A DNA stretch of 40,583 bases from Bacillota bacterium (GTDB taxonomy: Bacteria > Bacillota > Dethiobacteria > DTU022 > UBA8154): contig JAUSPO010000016.1 of the NCBI GenBank assembly GCA_030656575.1, positions 1 through 40,583 of the forward strand, in the 5' to 3' direction. Within the stretch, counting starts at the first letter, position 1; each line of letters begins with the position of its first letter. Below, one piece after another: positions 8,100-16,169 of the stretch. The position numbers and the translations under genes are program-made. A model generated the notes under the pieces. The model was not told where the DNA came from, ran no database searches, and worked only from the letters and a program-made list of their open reading frames with translations.

Positions 8100-8366
8100 A
8101 TGCCGGTACTGTCTACGTTCTTTGGTATTATCGTAAGGATGTATAAGGAGAACAGCGGGAAGCATAAAAAACCGCACATTCACGCAGAGTATTCAGGAGA
8201 TGAAATAGTAGTCTCGCTGGACGGTGAAATCCTTGAGGGCTCGATTCCTAACAATAAGCTGAAGCTTCTCGAAGCCTGGATGGTGATTCACTATGATGAC
8301 CTTGAAGCGAACTGGAAGCTGCTTTCCAACGGGGAACAGTTCTTTAGAATTGACCCGCTGAAATAA
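8100..8366 (+). CDS. DUF4160 domain-containing protein (putative toxin-antitoxin component)
   Basis: An 88-aa protein matching the DUF4160 pattern: it starts MPVLSTFFGIIVRMY, continues with HKKPHIHAEY, and has EGSIPNNKLKLLEAW followed by NWKLL. The PHIHAEY histidines are the family's most conserved part. DUF4160 genes are nearly always paired with DUF2442 genes and are predicted to form a toxin-antitoxin-like module; I know of no settled biochemical role. The start is ATG 8100 with GGAGGGAG (8088-8095). It is first in a three-gene cassette with 13-bp gaps, driven by the promoter at 8033. Confidence 0.88.
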   Translation: MPVLSTFFGIIVRMYKENSGKHKKPHIHAEYSGDEIVVSLDGEILEGSIPNNKLKLLEAWMVIHYDDLEANWKLLSNGEQFFRIDPLK

Positions 8367-8379
8367 GGGAGGTATTGCA

Positions 8380-8628
8380 ATGCTACAGCCAAGAATTTTG
8401 AAAGTGGAGCCTGTGGAAGAATATAAGCTTAAGCTCAATTATGAGACTGGAGAGGTTAGGATATTTGATGTCTTGCCGTATATTGATGGGGATTGGTTCG
8501 GAGAGTTGAGGAATAAAGGCTACTTCCGAACGGTGAGGGTTATTCCCGGTGGTTCCGGTATCGAGTGGAGTAACGGACAGGACATAGCACCTCATGAGCT
8601 CTATGAAATGAGTGAATTGATGCAATAA
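8380..8628 (+). CDS. DUF2442 domain-containing protein
   Basis: An 82-aa protein with the DUF2442 features: a P-x-x-Y-x-L-x-L-x-Y-x-TGE-x-x-x-FDV-x-P stretch in the first half and IEWSNGQDIAPHELYE near the C-terminus. It starts at ATG 8380 after AAGGGAGG (8366-8373), 13 bp downstream of the DUF4160 gene, so the two are co-translated. The family is the standard partner of DUF4160. Which of the two would be toxin and which antitoxin cannot be read from the sequence. Confidence 0.88.
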   Translation: MLQPRILKVEPVEEYKLKLNYETGEVRIFDVLPYIDGDWFGELRNKGYFRTVRVIPGGSGIEWSNGQDIAPHELYEMSELMQ

Positions 8629-8641
8629 TGGAGGCGACCAC

Positions 8642-8965
8642 ATGGGAGAGATATACAAAGGTATTGTGAATGGTTTGAACGAAGCCATTGAACATGCGGA
8701 AGGAAAGCGCGAACTGGGAGTAAACACGGTTTCCATTGAGCCGGTACGTGAATATGAGGCGGCAGAAATTAAGAAGATCAGAAACGAGCTTGGAATGACG
8801 CAAGCCTTCTTTGCCAGCTTCATGGGAGTATCACGGAAGACTGTTGAAGCCTGGGAATCCGGAAGAAATATGCCGGATGGTCCGGCCCGGAGGCTCCTAT
8901 CAATGGTTCAGGCTGACCCGCTCCTTCCTGAACGCTATAACATAGTGATGTCCTCTGGCGACTGA
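8642..8965 (+). CDS. XRE/HigA-type helix-turn-helix protein
   Basis: A 107-aa protein. Residues 1-40 form a variable N-terminal part, and residues about 43-90 form a helix-turn-helix of the XRE class (IRNELGMTQAFFASFMGVS, then RKTVEAWESGRNMPDGPARRLL). This version of the motif is typical of antitoxins of HigA/MqsA-like systems and of autoregulators. It starts at ATG 8642 after GGAGGCGA, 13 bp after the DUF2442 gene. As last gene of the cassette it probably represses the promoter at 8033 through the palindrome at 8041-8057 and may also act as the antitoxin. Confidence 0.88.
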   Translation: MGEIYKGIVNGLNEAIEHAEGKRELGVNTVSIEPVREYEAAEIKKIRNELGMTQAFFASFMGVSRKTVEAWESGRNMPDGPARRLLSMVQADPLLPERYNIVMSSGD

Positions 8966-9041
8966 TAGTGCCACCATAACCATGCGACGCAAGGCCGGAC
9001 TTTCCTTCTCCGGTGCGAATTGATTCTCGAATAGGACTGTC

Positions 9042-9080
9042 ATCCCCTTTGGAGGTTTACGCCACTGGAGGGGATTTTCT
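9042..9080 (+). terminator. Possible terminator after the XRE gene
   Basis: ATCCCCT at 9042-9048 pairs with AGGGGAT at 9069-9075, followed by TTT and further pyrimidines. The loop is long (20 nt), so this is a weak call. The rest of 8966-9105 shows nothing else recognisable. Confidence 0.35.
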
Positions 9081-9105
9081 TGTTTATATCCACAGGTAAG
9101 TACTG

Positions 9106-9822
9106 ATGGCCGTTTCATTCAAATACAACCGCGAGGAACGTGCAAAAGTCCTTGCTGGTATCACCTATCAGGTCAACATTCCTTCATCCATCGCCTTGAA
9201 CTATGAGCAGGACATCGTATTCACGAGCCGCGATGTCGATATAGCTGAGGACGATAGGCTGGTGGTCTCCATTGACGGGGACAAGACCTTCCCGGACGGC
9301 CCCTTCTACCTGCACTGTGATGACGGATCCGATGCATCTAAGCGAATCGAATGCATCATAAACCGCGGATCGTCCTCGGAGCATTTGAGATTGCAGTACA
9401 GAATATCCAGAACGACTTTAGATCCACCACTCGGGAATACATCGATGCAGCACACAATGCAGAAGAGAAAGCCAGACGGGAAAATGAAGAGCTTAAAGAG
9501 CAGATTGCCAGGCTGAAACATGACCTTGACCCAAAGTGCCAACGTCCGAATCCTCCAGAGCAACAATGAACAGTATGAAAAAGAATTAGCTGAGCTCAGA
9601 AGGAACGAGGAAAAGTAGAGGGAAAAAGCATTTTGTGCATCCGGATTCCGGAAAAGCCCGAGTGCTCAGTTCACATTCAGGAGACACTTCAGACACTATA
9701 AAAGCGGTAAGGTCGTATGGGTAGATTCATTCATGAGAGGAACTGAATATCCCATAAGCCAGAAAAACAGGGGTACATTAAAGGCAATCAACAGTTGTAA
9801 AAGAGTAGTATGTTTGCTATAA
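9106..9822 (+). pseudogene. Decayed gene or genes in the queA-tgt island
   Basis: Coding-like sequence passes through several frames. Frame A, from ATG 9106, reads plausibly to about 9350. A second frame (9351-9569) continues with a charged coiled-coil-like stretch (HNAEEKARRENEELKEQI). The coiled-coil pattern then returns to the first frame (about 9521-9618) before a TAG at 9616. After that stop the same frame reads on from 9631 (segment FRRHFRHYKSGKVVWVDSF) to TAA 9820-9822. Frame changes plus an internal stop indicate a gene that has lost function. The original product is not recognised; the tail may belong to a different gene from the head. Confidence 0.5.
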
Positions 9823-9823
9823 T
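9795..9823 (+). promoter_or_regulatory. Candidate upstream promoter for tgt
   Basis: TTGTAA at 9795-9800, a 17-bp spacer, and a perfect TATAAT at 9818-9823. It lies in the right-hand end of the island, about 160 bp before tgt. Confidence 0.5.
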
Positions 9824-9876
9824 ATATTACTTATAGAAGTATATATTAAGTGTCCATCCTGCTTCCCGTGAGCATG

Positions 9877-9894
9877 GGAGATTCTATGCTTATA
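9877..9894 (+). repeat. Right copy of att-like repeat (relic of a queA 3' end)
   Basis: GGAGATTCTATGCTTATA matches queA 7542-7559 at 17 of 18 bases. In the matching frame it reads GDSMLII followed by TGA, that is, a QueA-like C-terminus with a synonymous and a conservative change. It marks the right edge of the island. Confidence 0.65.
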
Positions 9895-9933
9895 ATATGA
9901 TCAATAGGAAAAAGATAGGAAAACAGGTTGGGT

Positions 9934-9962
9934 TTGACAATACAATTCAAATGTTATACATT
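9934..9962 (+). promoter_or_regulatory. Proximal promoter of tgt
   Basis: TTGACA at 9934-9939, a 17-bp spacer, and TACATT at 9957-9962, 22 bp before the tgt start. It gives tgt transcription independent of the queA side. Confidence 0.65.
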
Positions 9963-9969
9963 ATAGTAG

Positions 9970-11100
<1,131 letters not shown>

Positions 11101-11124
11101 ATAATAAAGGAGTTGAGGGAAAGA

Positions 11125-11388
11125 GTGGAGGCTATCAAAGGTTTTTTACCAATTATATTACTGTTTGTGATTTTTTACTTTTTGCTGATCAGGCCTCAGC
11201 AGAACCAGCAGAAAAAGAGGAAAGAGATGCTTGCGAGTTTGCAAAAAGGTGACCGCATTGTAACTGTCGGTGGGATTTATGGAATGCTGAAGGAGATTAC
11301 AGAAGATACAGCGGTTGTTCGCATAGCGGATAACGTAAATATTAAAATGGCTCGCACAGGCATAGACCGTATTATTAAAGACGAATAA
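11125..11388 (+). CDS. yajC: Preprotein translocase subunit YajC
   Basis: About 87 aa with one N-terminal membrane helix ending in FYFLLIRPQQ, the YajC hallmark, then a KRKEMLASLQKGDRIVTVGGIYG segment (read in pieces) and a short cytosolic domain. YajC associates with SecDF-YidC at the translocon. GTG 11125 is chosen with AAGGAG at 11107-11112; the in-frame TTG 11113 lies too close to that site. It follows tgt by 24 bp, the standard tgt-yajC order. Confidence 0.93.
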   Translation: MEAIKGFLPIILLFVIFYFLLIRPQQNQQKKRKEMLASLQKGDRIVTVGGIYGMLKEITEDTAVVRIADNVNIKMARTGIDRIIKDE

Positions 11389-11501
11389 ATAAAATTTCAG
11401 GAGAGAAAAATGAATAGTTGCAGTAAAACGGACATATAAAAGCAGTAGGGTGAAATTATGTTTTAACATAATAGCCATTAAACCCAGATGGAGGTGCGGA
11501 A

Positions 11502-11906
11502 ATGAACAGTAAAGGACGCTCCTCAGGCCAGGTTGGGTTACTGCCTAATTATACACCGTTTTTAATTGCACGGGGATTATTGGTAGCGCTCGTAGTATCC
11601 TTAATCTTTCTGACTTTGAATACATTTATTCTGTATCTTTCTCCCCTTTCTGAAGTTTATGTAACCTACCTGATTTTTGCCGGGACGCTGATCAGTATTT
11701 TGTTAGGATCTCACTATGTGGGCAAACGGACTGAGGAAAAGGGATGGCTGCGGGGTGGGCTTACAGGTCTCTTTTATGTCATTGTCCTGATTATCTTAAG
11801 TTTTATTCTCAGTGTGGATTTTGGGCCTGGAATGCACATTATAACAAAGCTTTTCCTTGGATTTATATTCGGTACCCTCGGGGGTATCCTGGGGATTAAT
11901 TCTTAG
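11502..11906 (+). CDS. TIGR04086 family membrane protein
   Basis: A 134-aa protein with four predicted membrane helices and the family pattern of a GL-x-x-AL segment in the first helix and FIFGTLGGILGIN at the end. The family is found in spore-forming Firmicutes, typically between yajC and the SCIFF peptide gene, exactly as here. The function is unknown. The start is ATG 11502 with ATGGAGGTG (11489-11497). The 113-bp gap after yajC shows nothing recognisable. Confidence 0.8.
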   Translation: MNSKGRSSGQVGLLPNYTPFLIARGLLVALVVSLIFLTLNTFILYLSPLSEVYVTYLIFAGTLISILLGSHYVGKRTEEKGWLRGGLTGLFYVIVLIILSFILSVDFGPGMHIITKLFLGFIFGTLGGILGINS

Positions 11907-11933
11907 AAAAAAAGAATGATTAAGGGGGATGCC

Positions 11934-12212
11934 TTAAAACCTCCCCCAGAGGAGCAGGACGCCGATTACGATAAAGGCTGCGCCAGCTCCTTTTTGTATA
12001 TACGCGGTGGGAATGTAACGGGCAAGCGTTGAGCCAATTAGAACCGCGATAAGGGAAGTCATGATCAGGGCAACTGATGCTCCCAAAAATACTCCCCACA
12101 CCGGCCGGTCCTGAGCAGCTAAAAGAAGAACGGAGAGCTGCGTTTTATCCCCAAGTTCAGCCAGAAAAACAAGCAAAAAAGTTGTAACAAAAGTTTGCCA
12201 AAATGGCATCAC
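11934..12212 (-). CDS. TMEM165/GDT1 family (UPF0016) half-size membrane protein
   Basis: A 92-aa protein with the conserved E-x-GD-K-T motif (FLAELGDKTQLSVLLLAA) in its first of three membrane helices. GDT1-type proteins export Mn2+ or Ca2+; most have two copies of the domain. This one has a single copy, so it would need to pair with itself or with a second half-gene. It is the only minus-strand gene and converges on the TIGR04086 gene. The start may be GTG 12212 or ATG 12209; AAGGGGAAA (reverse strand, about 12217-12226) precedes both. I looked for the manganese-sensing yybP-ykoY riboswitch that often precedes this family and did not find it. Confidence 0.85.
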   Translation of the reverse strand: MMPFWQTFVTTFLLVFLAELGDKTQLSVLLLAAQDRPVWGVFLGASVALIMTSLIAVLIGSTLARYIPTAYIQKGAGAAFIVIGVLLLWGRF

Positions 12213-12376
12213 TAATTTCCCCTTTCATTTCACTTCTTTATTCTTCTTCCATACTAAGCTATAATTCTTACCTGTTTCCCCTTGTTCCTGCTTGTTCCTG
12301 CTTGGTATTATACTTTCCTGCAGATAGCTTATGATAAATTTACTAATACTATTAATGAAAGTAATAATTCGTTGTC

Positions 12377-12405
12377 TTGACGCCAGAAAAGGTTCAGTAT
12401 AGAAT
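12377..12405 (+). promoter_or_regulatory. Sigma-A promoter of scfA
   Basis: TTGACG at 12377-12382, a 17-bp spacer, and TAGAAT at 12400-12405, followed by a small CCTCT/AGAGG hairpin at 12419-12431 in the leader. The rest of 12213-12458 contains two tandem copies of CTTGTTCCTG (12281-12300) and nothing else recognisable. Confidence 0.75.
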
Positions 12406-12458
12406 AATGGTTAAGGATACCTCTTTCAGAGGAAAAGAATAAGGGAGGCAGGATTTAG

Positions 12459-12611
12459 ATGAAGCATATCAGGACGATTAAAAAAGGCAACCTGCAGGAA
12501 GTGGATTCCAAGGGCTGCAGGGAATGCCAGACTTCGTGCCAGTCAGCCTGTAAGACATCCTGTACGGTAGGCAATCAGGATTGCCGTCAGTCGGATGAAA
12601 AAGCAGAGTAG
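12459..12611 (+). CDS. scfA: SCIFF (six-cysteine in forty-five) ranthipeptide precursor
   Basis: A 50-aa peptide with six cysteines (C20, C23, C27, C31, C35, C42) in the canonical SCIFF pattern; the core reads ECQTSCQSACKTSCTVGNQ. The leader is MKHIRTIKKGN-like, the family norm. In SCIFF peptides the maturase makes thioether bridges from cysteine sulfur to side-chain carbons (ranthipeptide or radical non-alpha thioether type). SCIFF is nearly universal in Clostridia and has been linked to quorum sensing and metabolic regulation, but its precise role is not settled. The start is ATG 12459 with AAGGGAGGC (12441-12449), under the promoter at 12377. The maturase gene follows after a terminator-like hairpin. 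Confidence 0.93.
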   Translation: MKHIRTIKKGNLQEVDSKGCRECQTSCQSACKTSCTVGNQDCRQSDEKAE

Positions 12612-12630
12612 TCCCTGGGGCTACTTTTTT
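12607..12630 (+). terminator. Intercistronic terminator between scfA and scfB
   Basis: GTAGTCC (12608-12614) pairs with GGGCTAC (12618-12624), including one G-U and a 3-nt loop, followed by six T. The stem overlaps the scfA stop codon. Partial read-through would make far more precursor than maturase mRNA. Confidence 0.8.
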
Positions 12631-12656
12631 CATTTAAGAATGGATGGTTATAGATA

Positions 12657-14009
12657 ATGAATAATATTCGCTGTGAAGATATACATATGTTTAAATACAA
12701 GGACATGCAGATGGTTTACGATGTAAACAGCAGCTCTCTGCATGAGGTGGACAACCTTGGATGGGATCTTATCGGCCTTATGCAGAATGGCGACGACAGA
12801 GAACAAATAAGCACATTATTAAGCCGTAAATACCATTATGATCAGGTGGAGGAAGCACTCCTTGAAGTGCGGGAGCTCCGGGAAAAGAAACTTCTCTTCA
12901 GCCCTGTCCCCAAGTTAGACAAAGGAAAGCTTTCTTCAGTCGGTATAAAAGCCCTCTGCCTTTTTATTTCCCACAACTGCAACTTGGGATGCAGTTACTG
13001 CTTCACGCGGCGGGAAGAGGAAAAAACTCTATCCCATATGAGCTGGGAAGTGGGGAAAAAGGCTGTGGATTTTCTTCTGGAATATGAGGGAGGTTATTAT
13101 CGTGAAATGGACTTCTTTGGCGGTGAGCCCCTCTTGAACTTTCCGCTCATTCGCCGAATTGTAGAATATGCACGGGAAAAATCCTATCAGAAGAAGAAAG
13201 AATTTAATTTTACCCTCACAACAAATGCTTCTCTTCTTCAGGATGAAATCATAGATTTTCTAAACAGGGAAAATATAAATGTAGTCCTGAGCCTTGACGG
13301 CCGCCCCCAGATCCATGACCTGATGAGAAGCTTTAAAAACGGGAACGGCTCCTATCACAAAACAGTGGAAAATATAAAAAAACTGCTCCATTCCAGGGAG
13401 AATAAAAACTATTATATCCGCGGAACATTTACGAGGAACAATCTTGATTTTTATGAAGATATAGAACATATTCTGGGGCTGGGTTTTGATTCCCTTTCCC
13501 TTGAGCCTGTTGTCACAAATGAGGGGAGCCTTTCACTAAGAGAAGAAGACCTTCATGTCGTGGAGCGGCAGTACGACCGCCTGGTTGATCTCTATCTGGA
13601 GCGAAAGGAAAAGGGGAATCCTTTTCTTTTCTATCATTTCATACTGGATATGGAAAAAGGACCCTGCCTTTATAAGCGCTTGAGCGGATGTGGTGCTGGG
13701 ATGGACTACCTTGCCGTGGCTGCTGACGGATCCCTTTACCCCTGTCACCAGTTTGTGGGGATGGATGAATTTTATATGGGTAATATTACAGATCAGCAGG
13801 TTAGCGTGAAGCGTGAAATAGGAGAAAGAATTGACGGGGCCGCCTGGCAGCGGGAAGAATGTCCGGCCTGCTGGGCCCGTTACCTTTGCGGAAGGGGATG
13901 TGCTGCCAGTTCCTATTTCCAGGGGGGAGATTTGTGCAGTACTTACAAGCTCGGCTGTGACCTGCAAAAGATGAGGTTGGAGCGTGCACTCTACCTGCAG
14001 GCGGTCTAA
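12657..14009 (+). CDS. scfB: SCIFF thioether maturase, radical SAM/SPASM
   Basis: A 450-aa enzyme. Residues 1-85 form an N-terminal peptide-recognition (RRE-like) region. The radical-SAM cluster motif C-x3-C-x2-C is at C108, C112, C115 (CNLGCSYC), and the FFGGEPLLN motif follows. The C-terminal SPASM domain carries the auxiliary-cluster cysteines, visible as SGCGAGMDYLAV, GSLYPCHQF, CPACWARYLCGRGC and CSTYKLGC. It uses SAM-derived radicals to install sulfur-to-carbon crosslinks in the peptide encoded just upstream. The start is ATG 12657; no strong ribosome site is visible, in line with lower expression than scfA. Confidence 0.95.
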   Translation: MNNIRCEDIHMFKYKDMQMVYDVNSSSLHEVDNLGWDLIGLMQNGDDREQISTLLSRKYHYDQVEEALLEVRELREKKLLFSPVPKLDKGKLSSVGIKALCLFISHNCNLGCSYCFTRREEEKTLSHMSWEVGKKAVDFLLEYEGGYYREMDFFGGEPLLNFPLIRRIVEYAREKSYQKKKEFNFTLTTNASLLQDEIIDFLNRENINVVLSLDGRPQIHDLMRSFKNGNGSYHKTVENIKKLLHSRENKNYYIRGTFTRNNLDFYEDIEHILGLGFDSLSLEPVVTNEGSLSLREEDLHVVERQYDRLVDLYLERKEKGNPFLFYHFILDMEKGPCLYKRLSGCGAGMDYLAVAADGSLYPCHQFVGMDEFYMGNITDQQVSVKREIGERIDGAAWQREECPACWARYLCGRGCAASSYFQGGDLCSTYKLGCDLQKMRLERALYLQAV

Positions 14010-14029
14010 CAGAGGGGGACGGTTTTACT

Positions 14030-15388
14030 TTGGATATTTTTTCGCAAAACTGGGATGAAAGGTTTAAGAAGGACAGCCCTTTGGCCAGGCGCATGGCTCC
14101 CCGGTCGCTGGACGAATTTATGGGCCAGGAGCATCTTGTGGGCGAAAATAAACCATTACGCAGGGTTATCGAGGAAGATCTTCTATCTTCCCTGCTCTTC
14201 TACGGCCCGCCCGGGACAGGCAAAACAGCGCTGGCCAGGATCGTGGCTCTAGGCACGAAAGCCCGGTTTATCCGTTTAAATGCTGTTACCGCCGGCGTTA
14301 AAGACGTGCGCGCTGTCATGGATGATGCAAAAAAAACTAAATCCGGCTGGGGAAAAAAAACTGTTCTTTTTATCGACGAAATTCATCGCTTCAATAAGGT
14401 GCAGCAGGATACGCTGCTGCCTGCTGTTGAAGAAGGACTTATTTATCTGATTGGAGCTACTACTGAAAATCCTTTTTTTTCGATCATACCCCCTTTATTA
14501 TCCCGATCACTGCTCTTTACCTTTGAAAGCTTATCTCCTGAAGCAGTTGAAAAACTTCTCATCAGGGCCCTTGAGGATGAAGAAAGGGGGCTCGGTGATT
14601 ACAAAGTATGTATTAACAAAGAGGCGTTGGACTATCTCGTTCAGATTTCTGACGGTGATGCCCGTGCGGCCTTAAATGCTCTTGAGATGGCTGTTAAGCA
14701 TAATCCTGATCTTAAAAAAACCAGTAGTAATGAAAACCATCCCCGTGGTCTTCTAACTTTGGAGCAGGTTAAAGATACTGTCCAGCGAAGAAGTCTGAAG
14801 TACGACCCTGACGGGGATTATCATTATAATATTATTTCTGCATTTATAAAATCTATCAGGGGCTCTGACCCTGATGCTGCTTTGTACTGGCTGGCAAGAA
14901 TGCTGGAGTCGGGAGAGGACCCTCTTTTTATTGCCCGCCGTATCATTATCAGCGCCAGTGAGGATATTGGAAATGCTGATCCTCAGGCTCTTACCGTGGC
15001 TGTGGCCGCCTCCTGGGCTGTTCAGCAGCTCGGTATGCCGGAGGGCCGCATACCTCTTGCTCAGGCTGTTACTTACCTCGCTTCTGCCCCAAAGAGCAAC
15101 GCTGCCTATCTGGGAATCAATGAGGCCATTACCGAAGTAAACGATGCTCCAAATCGAAAAGTACCCTCGCACCTCCTTGATGCGAGCTACAAGGGGGCTT
15201 CCAAGTTGGAACACGGCAAGGGTTACCTCTATCCCCATGATTTTCCCGGACATTTCGTGCCCCAGCATTATCTGCCCGGAGGCATGGAGGGGAAACGTTT
15301 TTATCGTCCCGGAGACCAAGGCTGTGAAAAAGAGATTAAAGAGAGACTGCTGCGCTGGAGGTCTTTAATGGGCAAAGAAGGGGAATAA
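14030..15388 (+). CDS. rarA: Replication-associated recombination protein A (RarA/MgsA, AAA+ ATPase)
   Basis: A 452-aa member of the RarA/WRNIP1 family. It shows LARRMAPRSLDEFMGQEHL at the N-terminus, Walker A (FYGPPGTGKTALA), Walker B ([12 protein letters not shown]), sensor 1 (YLIGATTENP) and the tetramerisation region including IIISASEDIGNADPQAL. RarA acts at stalled replication forks. TTG 14030 is chosen with AGAGGGGGA (14010-14018). Codon 2 onward (DIFSQNWDERF) is unlike a helix typical of AAA+ cores and is probably the flexible N-terminus. It follows scfB closely and is followed 3 bp later by a YigZ gene. Confidence 0.95.
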   Translation: MDIFSQNWDERFKKDSPLARRMAPRSLDEFMGQEHLVGENKPLRRVIEEDLLSSLLFYGPPGTGKTALARIVALGTKARFIRLNAVTAGVKDVRAVMDDAKKTKSGWGKKTVLFIDEIHRFNKVQQDTLLPAVEEGLIYLIGATTENPFFSIIPPLLSRSLLFTFESLSPEAVEKLLIRALEDEERGLGDYKVCINKEALDYLVQISDGDARAALNALEMAVKHNPDLKKTSSNENHPRGLLTLEQVKDTVQRRSLKYDPDGDYHYNIISAFIKSIRGSDPDAALYWLARMLESGEDPLFIARRIIISASEDIGNADPQALTVAVAASWAVQQLGMPEGRIPLAQAVTYLASAPKSNAAYLGINEAITEVNDAPNRKVPSHLLDASYKGASKLEHGKGYLYPHDFPGHFVPQHYLPGGMEGKRFYRPGDQGCEKEIKERLLRWRSLMGKEGE

Positions 15389-15391
15389 TAG

Positions 15392-16015
15392 ATGTACAGC
15401 TACAAAACTATTGCTGCTCCTGTAAGGTCAAAAATCACTGTGGGCGCCTGCAGGTTTTTTGCCTCTCTATCATATTGCGAGAAAGAAGACGAGGCCCGTT
15501 CTTTTCTGGAGCAGGTTAAAGAGGAGCTGACCGGGGCAACTCATCATGCCTGGGCTTTTCGCCTGGGCCTGGGAGAAAAGATGCTGGAACGCTGCGACGA
15601 TGCCGGGGAGCCTGCGGGGACAGCAGGTCCGCCCATGCTAACAGTCCTGGAGAAAGAGGATCTTACAAACCTGATTGTGGTTGGAACACGGTACTTTGGT
15701 GGTGTAAAACTGGGAGTGGGCGGTCTGATTCGTGCTTACCGTTCCTGTGCCGAGGCCGGAGTAAACGCCTCCCGCATCTGCACCAGGGAACTTAAGGAAA
15801 CGGTGCTCTTGGAAGTACCCTATGATTACCTTGGCCCTGTTGTACGGGAAATAGAGGCGGCTGGCGGCGAAACACAGGATTTTCGCTATGGAGACCATGT
15901 AAAAATAGTGGTAACCCTAACACAAAGGAAAATGGACGGGTTTCACGAACGTATTGCTGATGCCAGCCGCGGGAAAGCGGCTATCACTATTGCGAAAATT
16001 AGCAATGAGCAGTGA
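15392..16015 (+). CDS. YigZ family (IMPACT-like) protein
   Basis: A 207-aa protein with the two-domain layout of the YigZ family. The N-terminal UPF0029/IMPACT domain carries the motifs DDAGEPAGTAGPPML and VGTRYFGGVKLGVGGLIRAY. The C-terminal DUF1949 ferredoxin-like domain spans about residues 135-200. Eukaryotic IMPACT modulates the GCN2 kinase; the bacterial role is unknown. The start is ATG 15392, three bases after rarA stops, so the pair is translationally coupled. Confidence 0.93.
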   Translation: MYSYKTIAAPVRSKITVGACRFFASLSYCEKEDEARSFLEQVKEELTGATHHAWAFRLGLGEKMLERCDDAGEPAGTAGPPMLTVLEKEDLTNLIVVGTRYFGGVKLGVGGLIRAYRSCAEAGVNASRICTRELKETVLLEVPYDYLGPVVREIEAAGGETQDFRYGDHVKIVVTLTQRKMDGFHERIADASRGKAAITIAKISNEQ

Positions 16016-16020
16016 GGGAT

Positions 16021-16111
16021 GTGCCACGGGGACGGTTCTCTTGTCACCAAACTGCAGTGAAGGACCAACGAGGAGACGATGGAACCGTCCCCATGCTTCG
16101 CGTCCCGTGCG
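16021..16111. repeat. GGGGACGGTTC-type palindromic repeat before mnmA
   Basis: GGGGACGGTTC at 16028-16038 and its exact reverse complement at 16082-16092 form 11-bp arms 43 bp apart, framed by CCACGG and CCGTGC. Repeats with this core are seen between genes of many Clostridia and Deltaproteobacteria. The related sequences at 17359-17519 in this window show that it is a dispersed family. Confidence 0.75.
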
Positions 16112-16169
16112 TTTAAGAACATGTTGGCCTAAGTAGTTATGTGAAATAAGAATTATTGGAGGAAGAACA

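Noticed and set aside
8383-8823. 146-codon minus-strand open frame over the DUF2442/XRE genes
   Set aside because: The plus-strand genes match known families and have good ribosome sites; this frame does not.
12213-12376. Manganese (yybP-ykoY) riboswitch for the GDT1-like gene
   Set aside because: None of the conserved yybP-ykoY motifs is found on the minus strand; only a 10-bp tandem repeat is visible.
14753-15319. 188-codon minus-strand open frame
   Set aside because: A shadow of rarA; the composition is that of an antisense frame.
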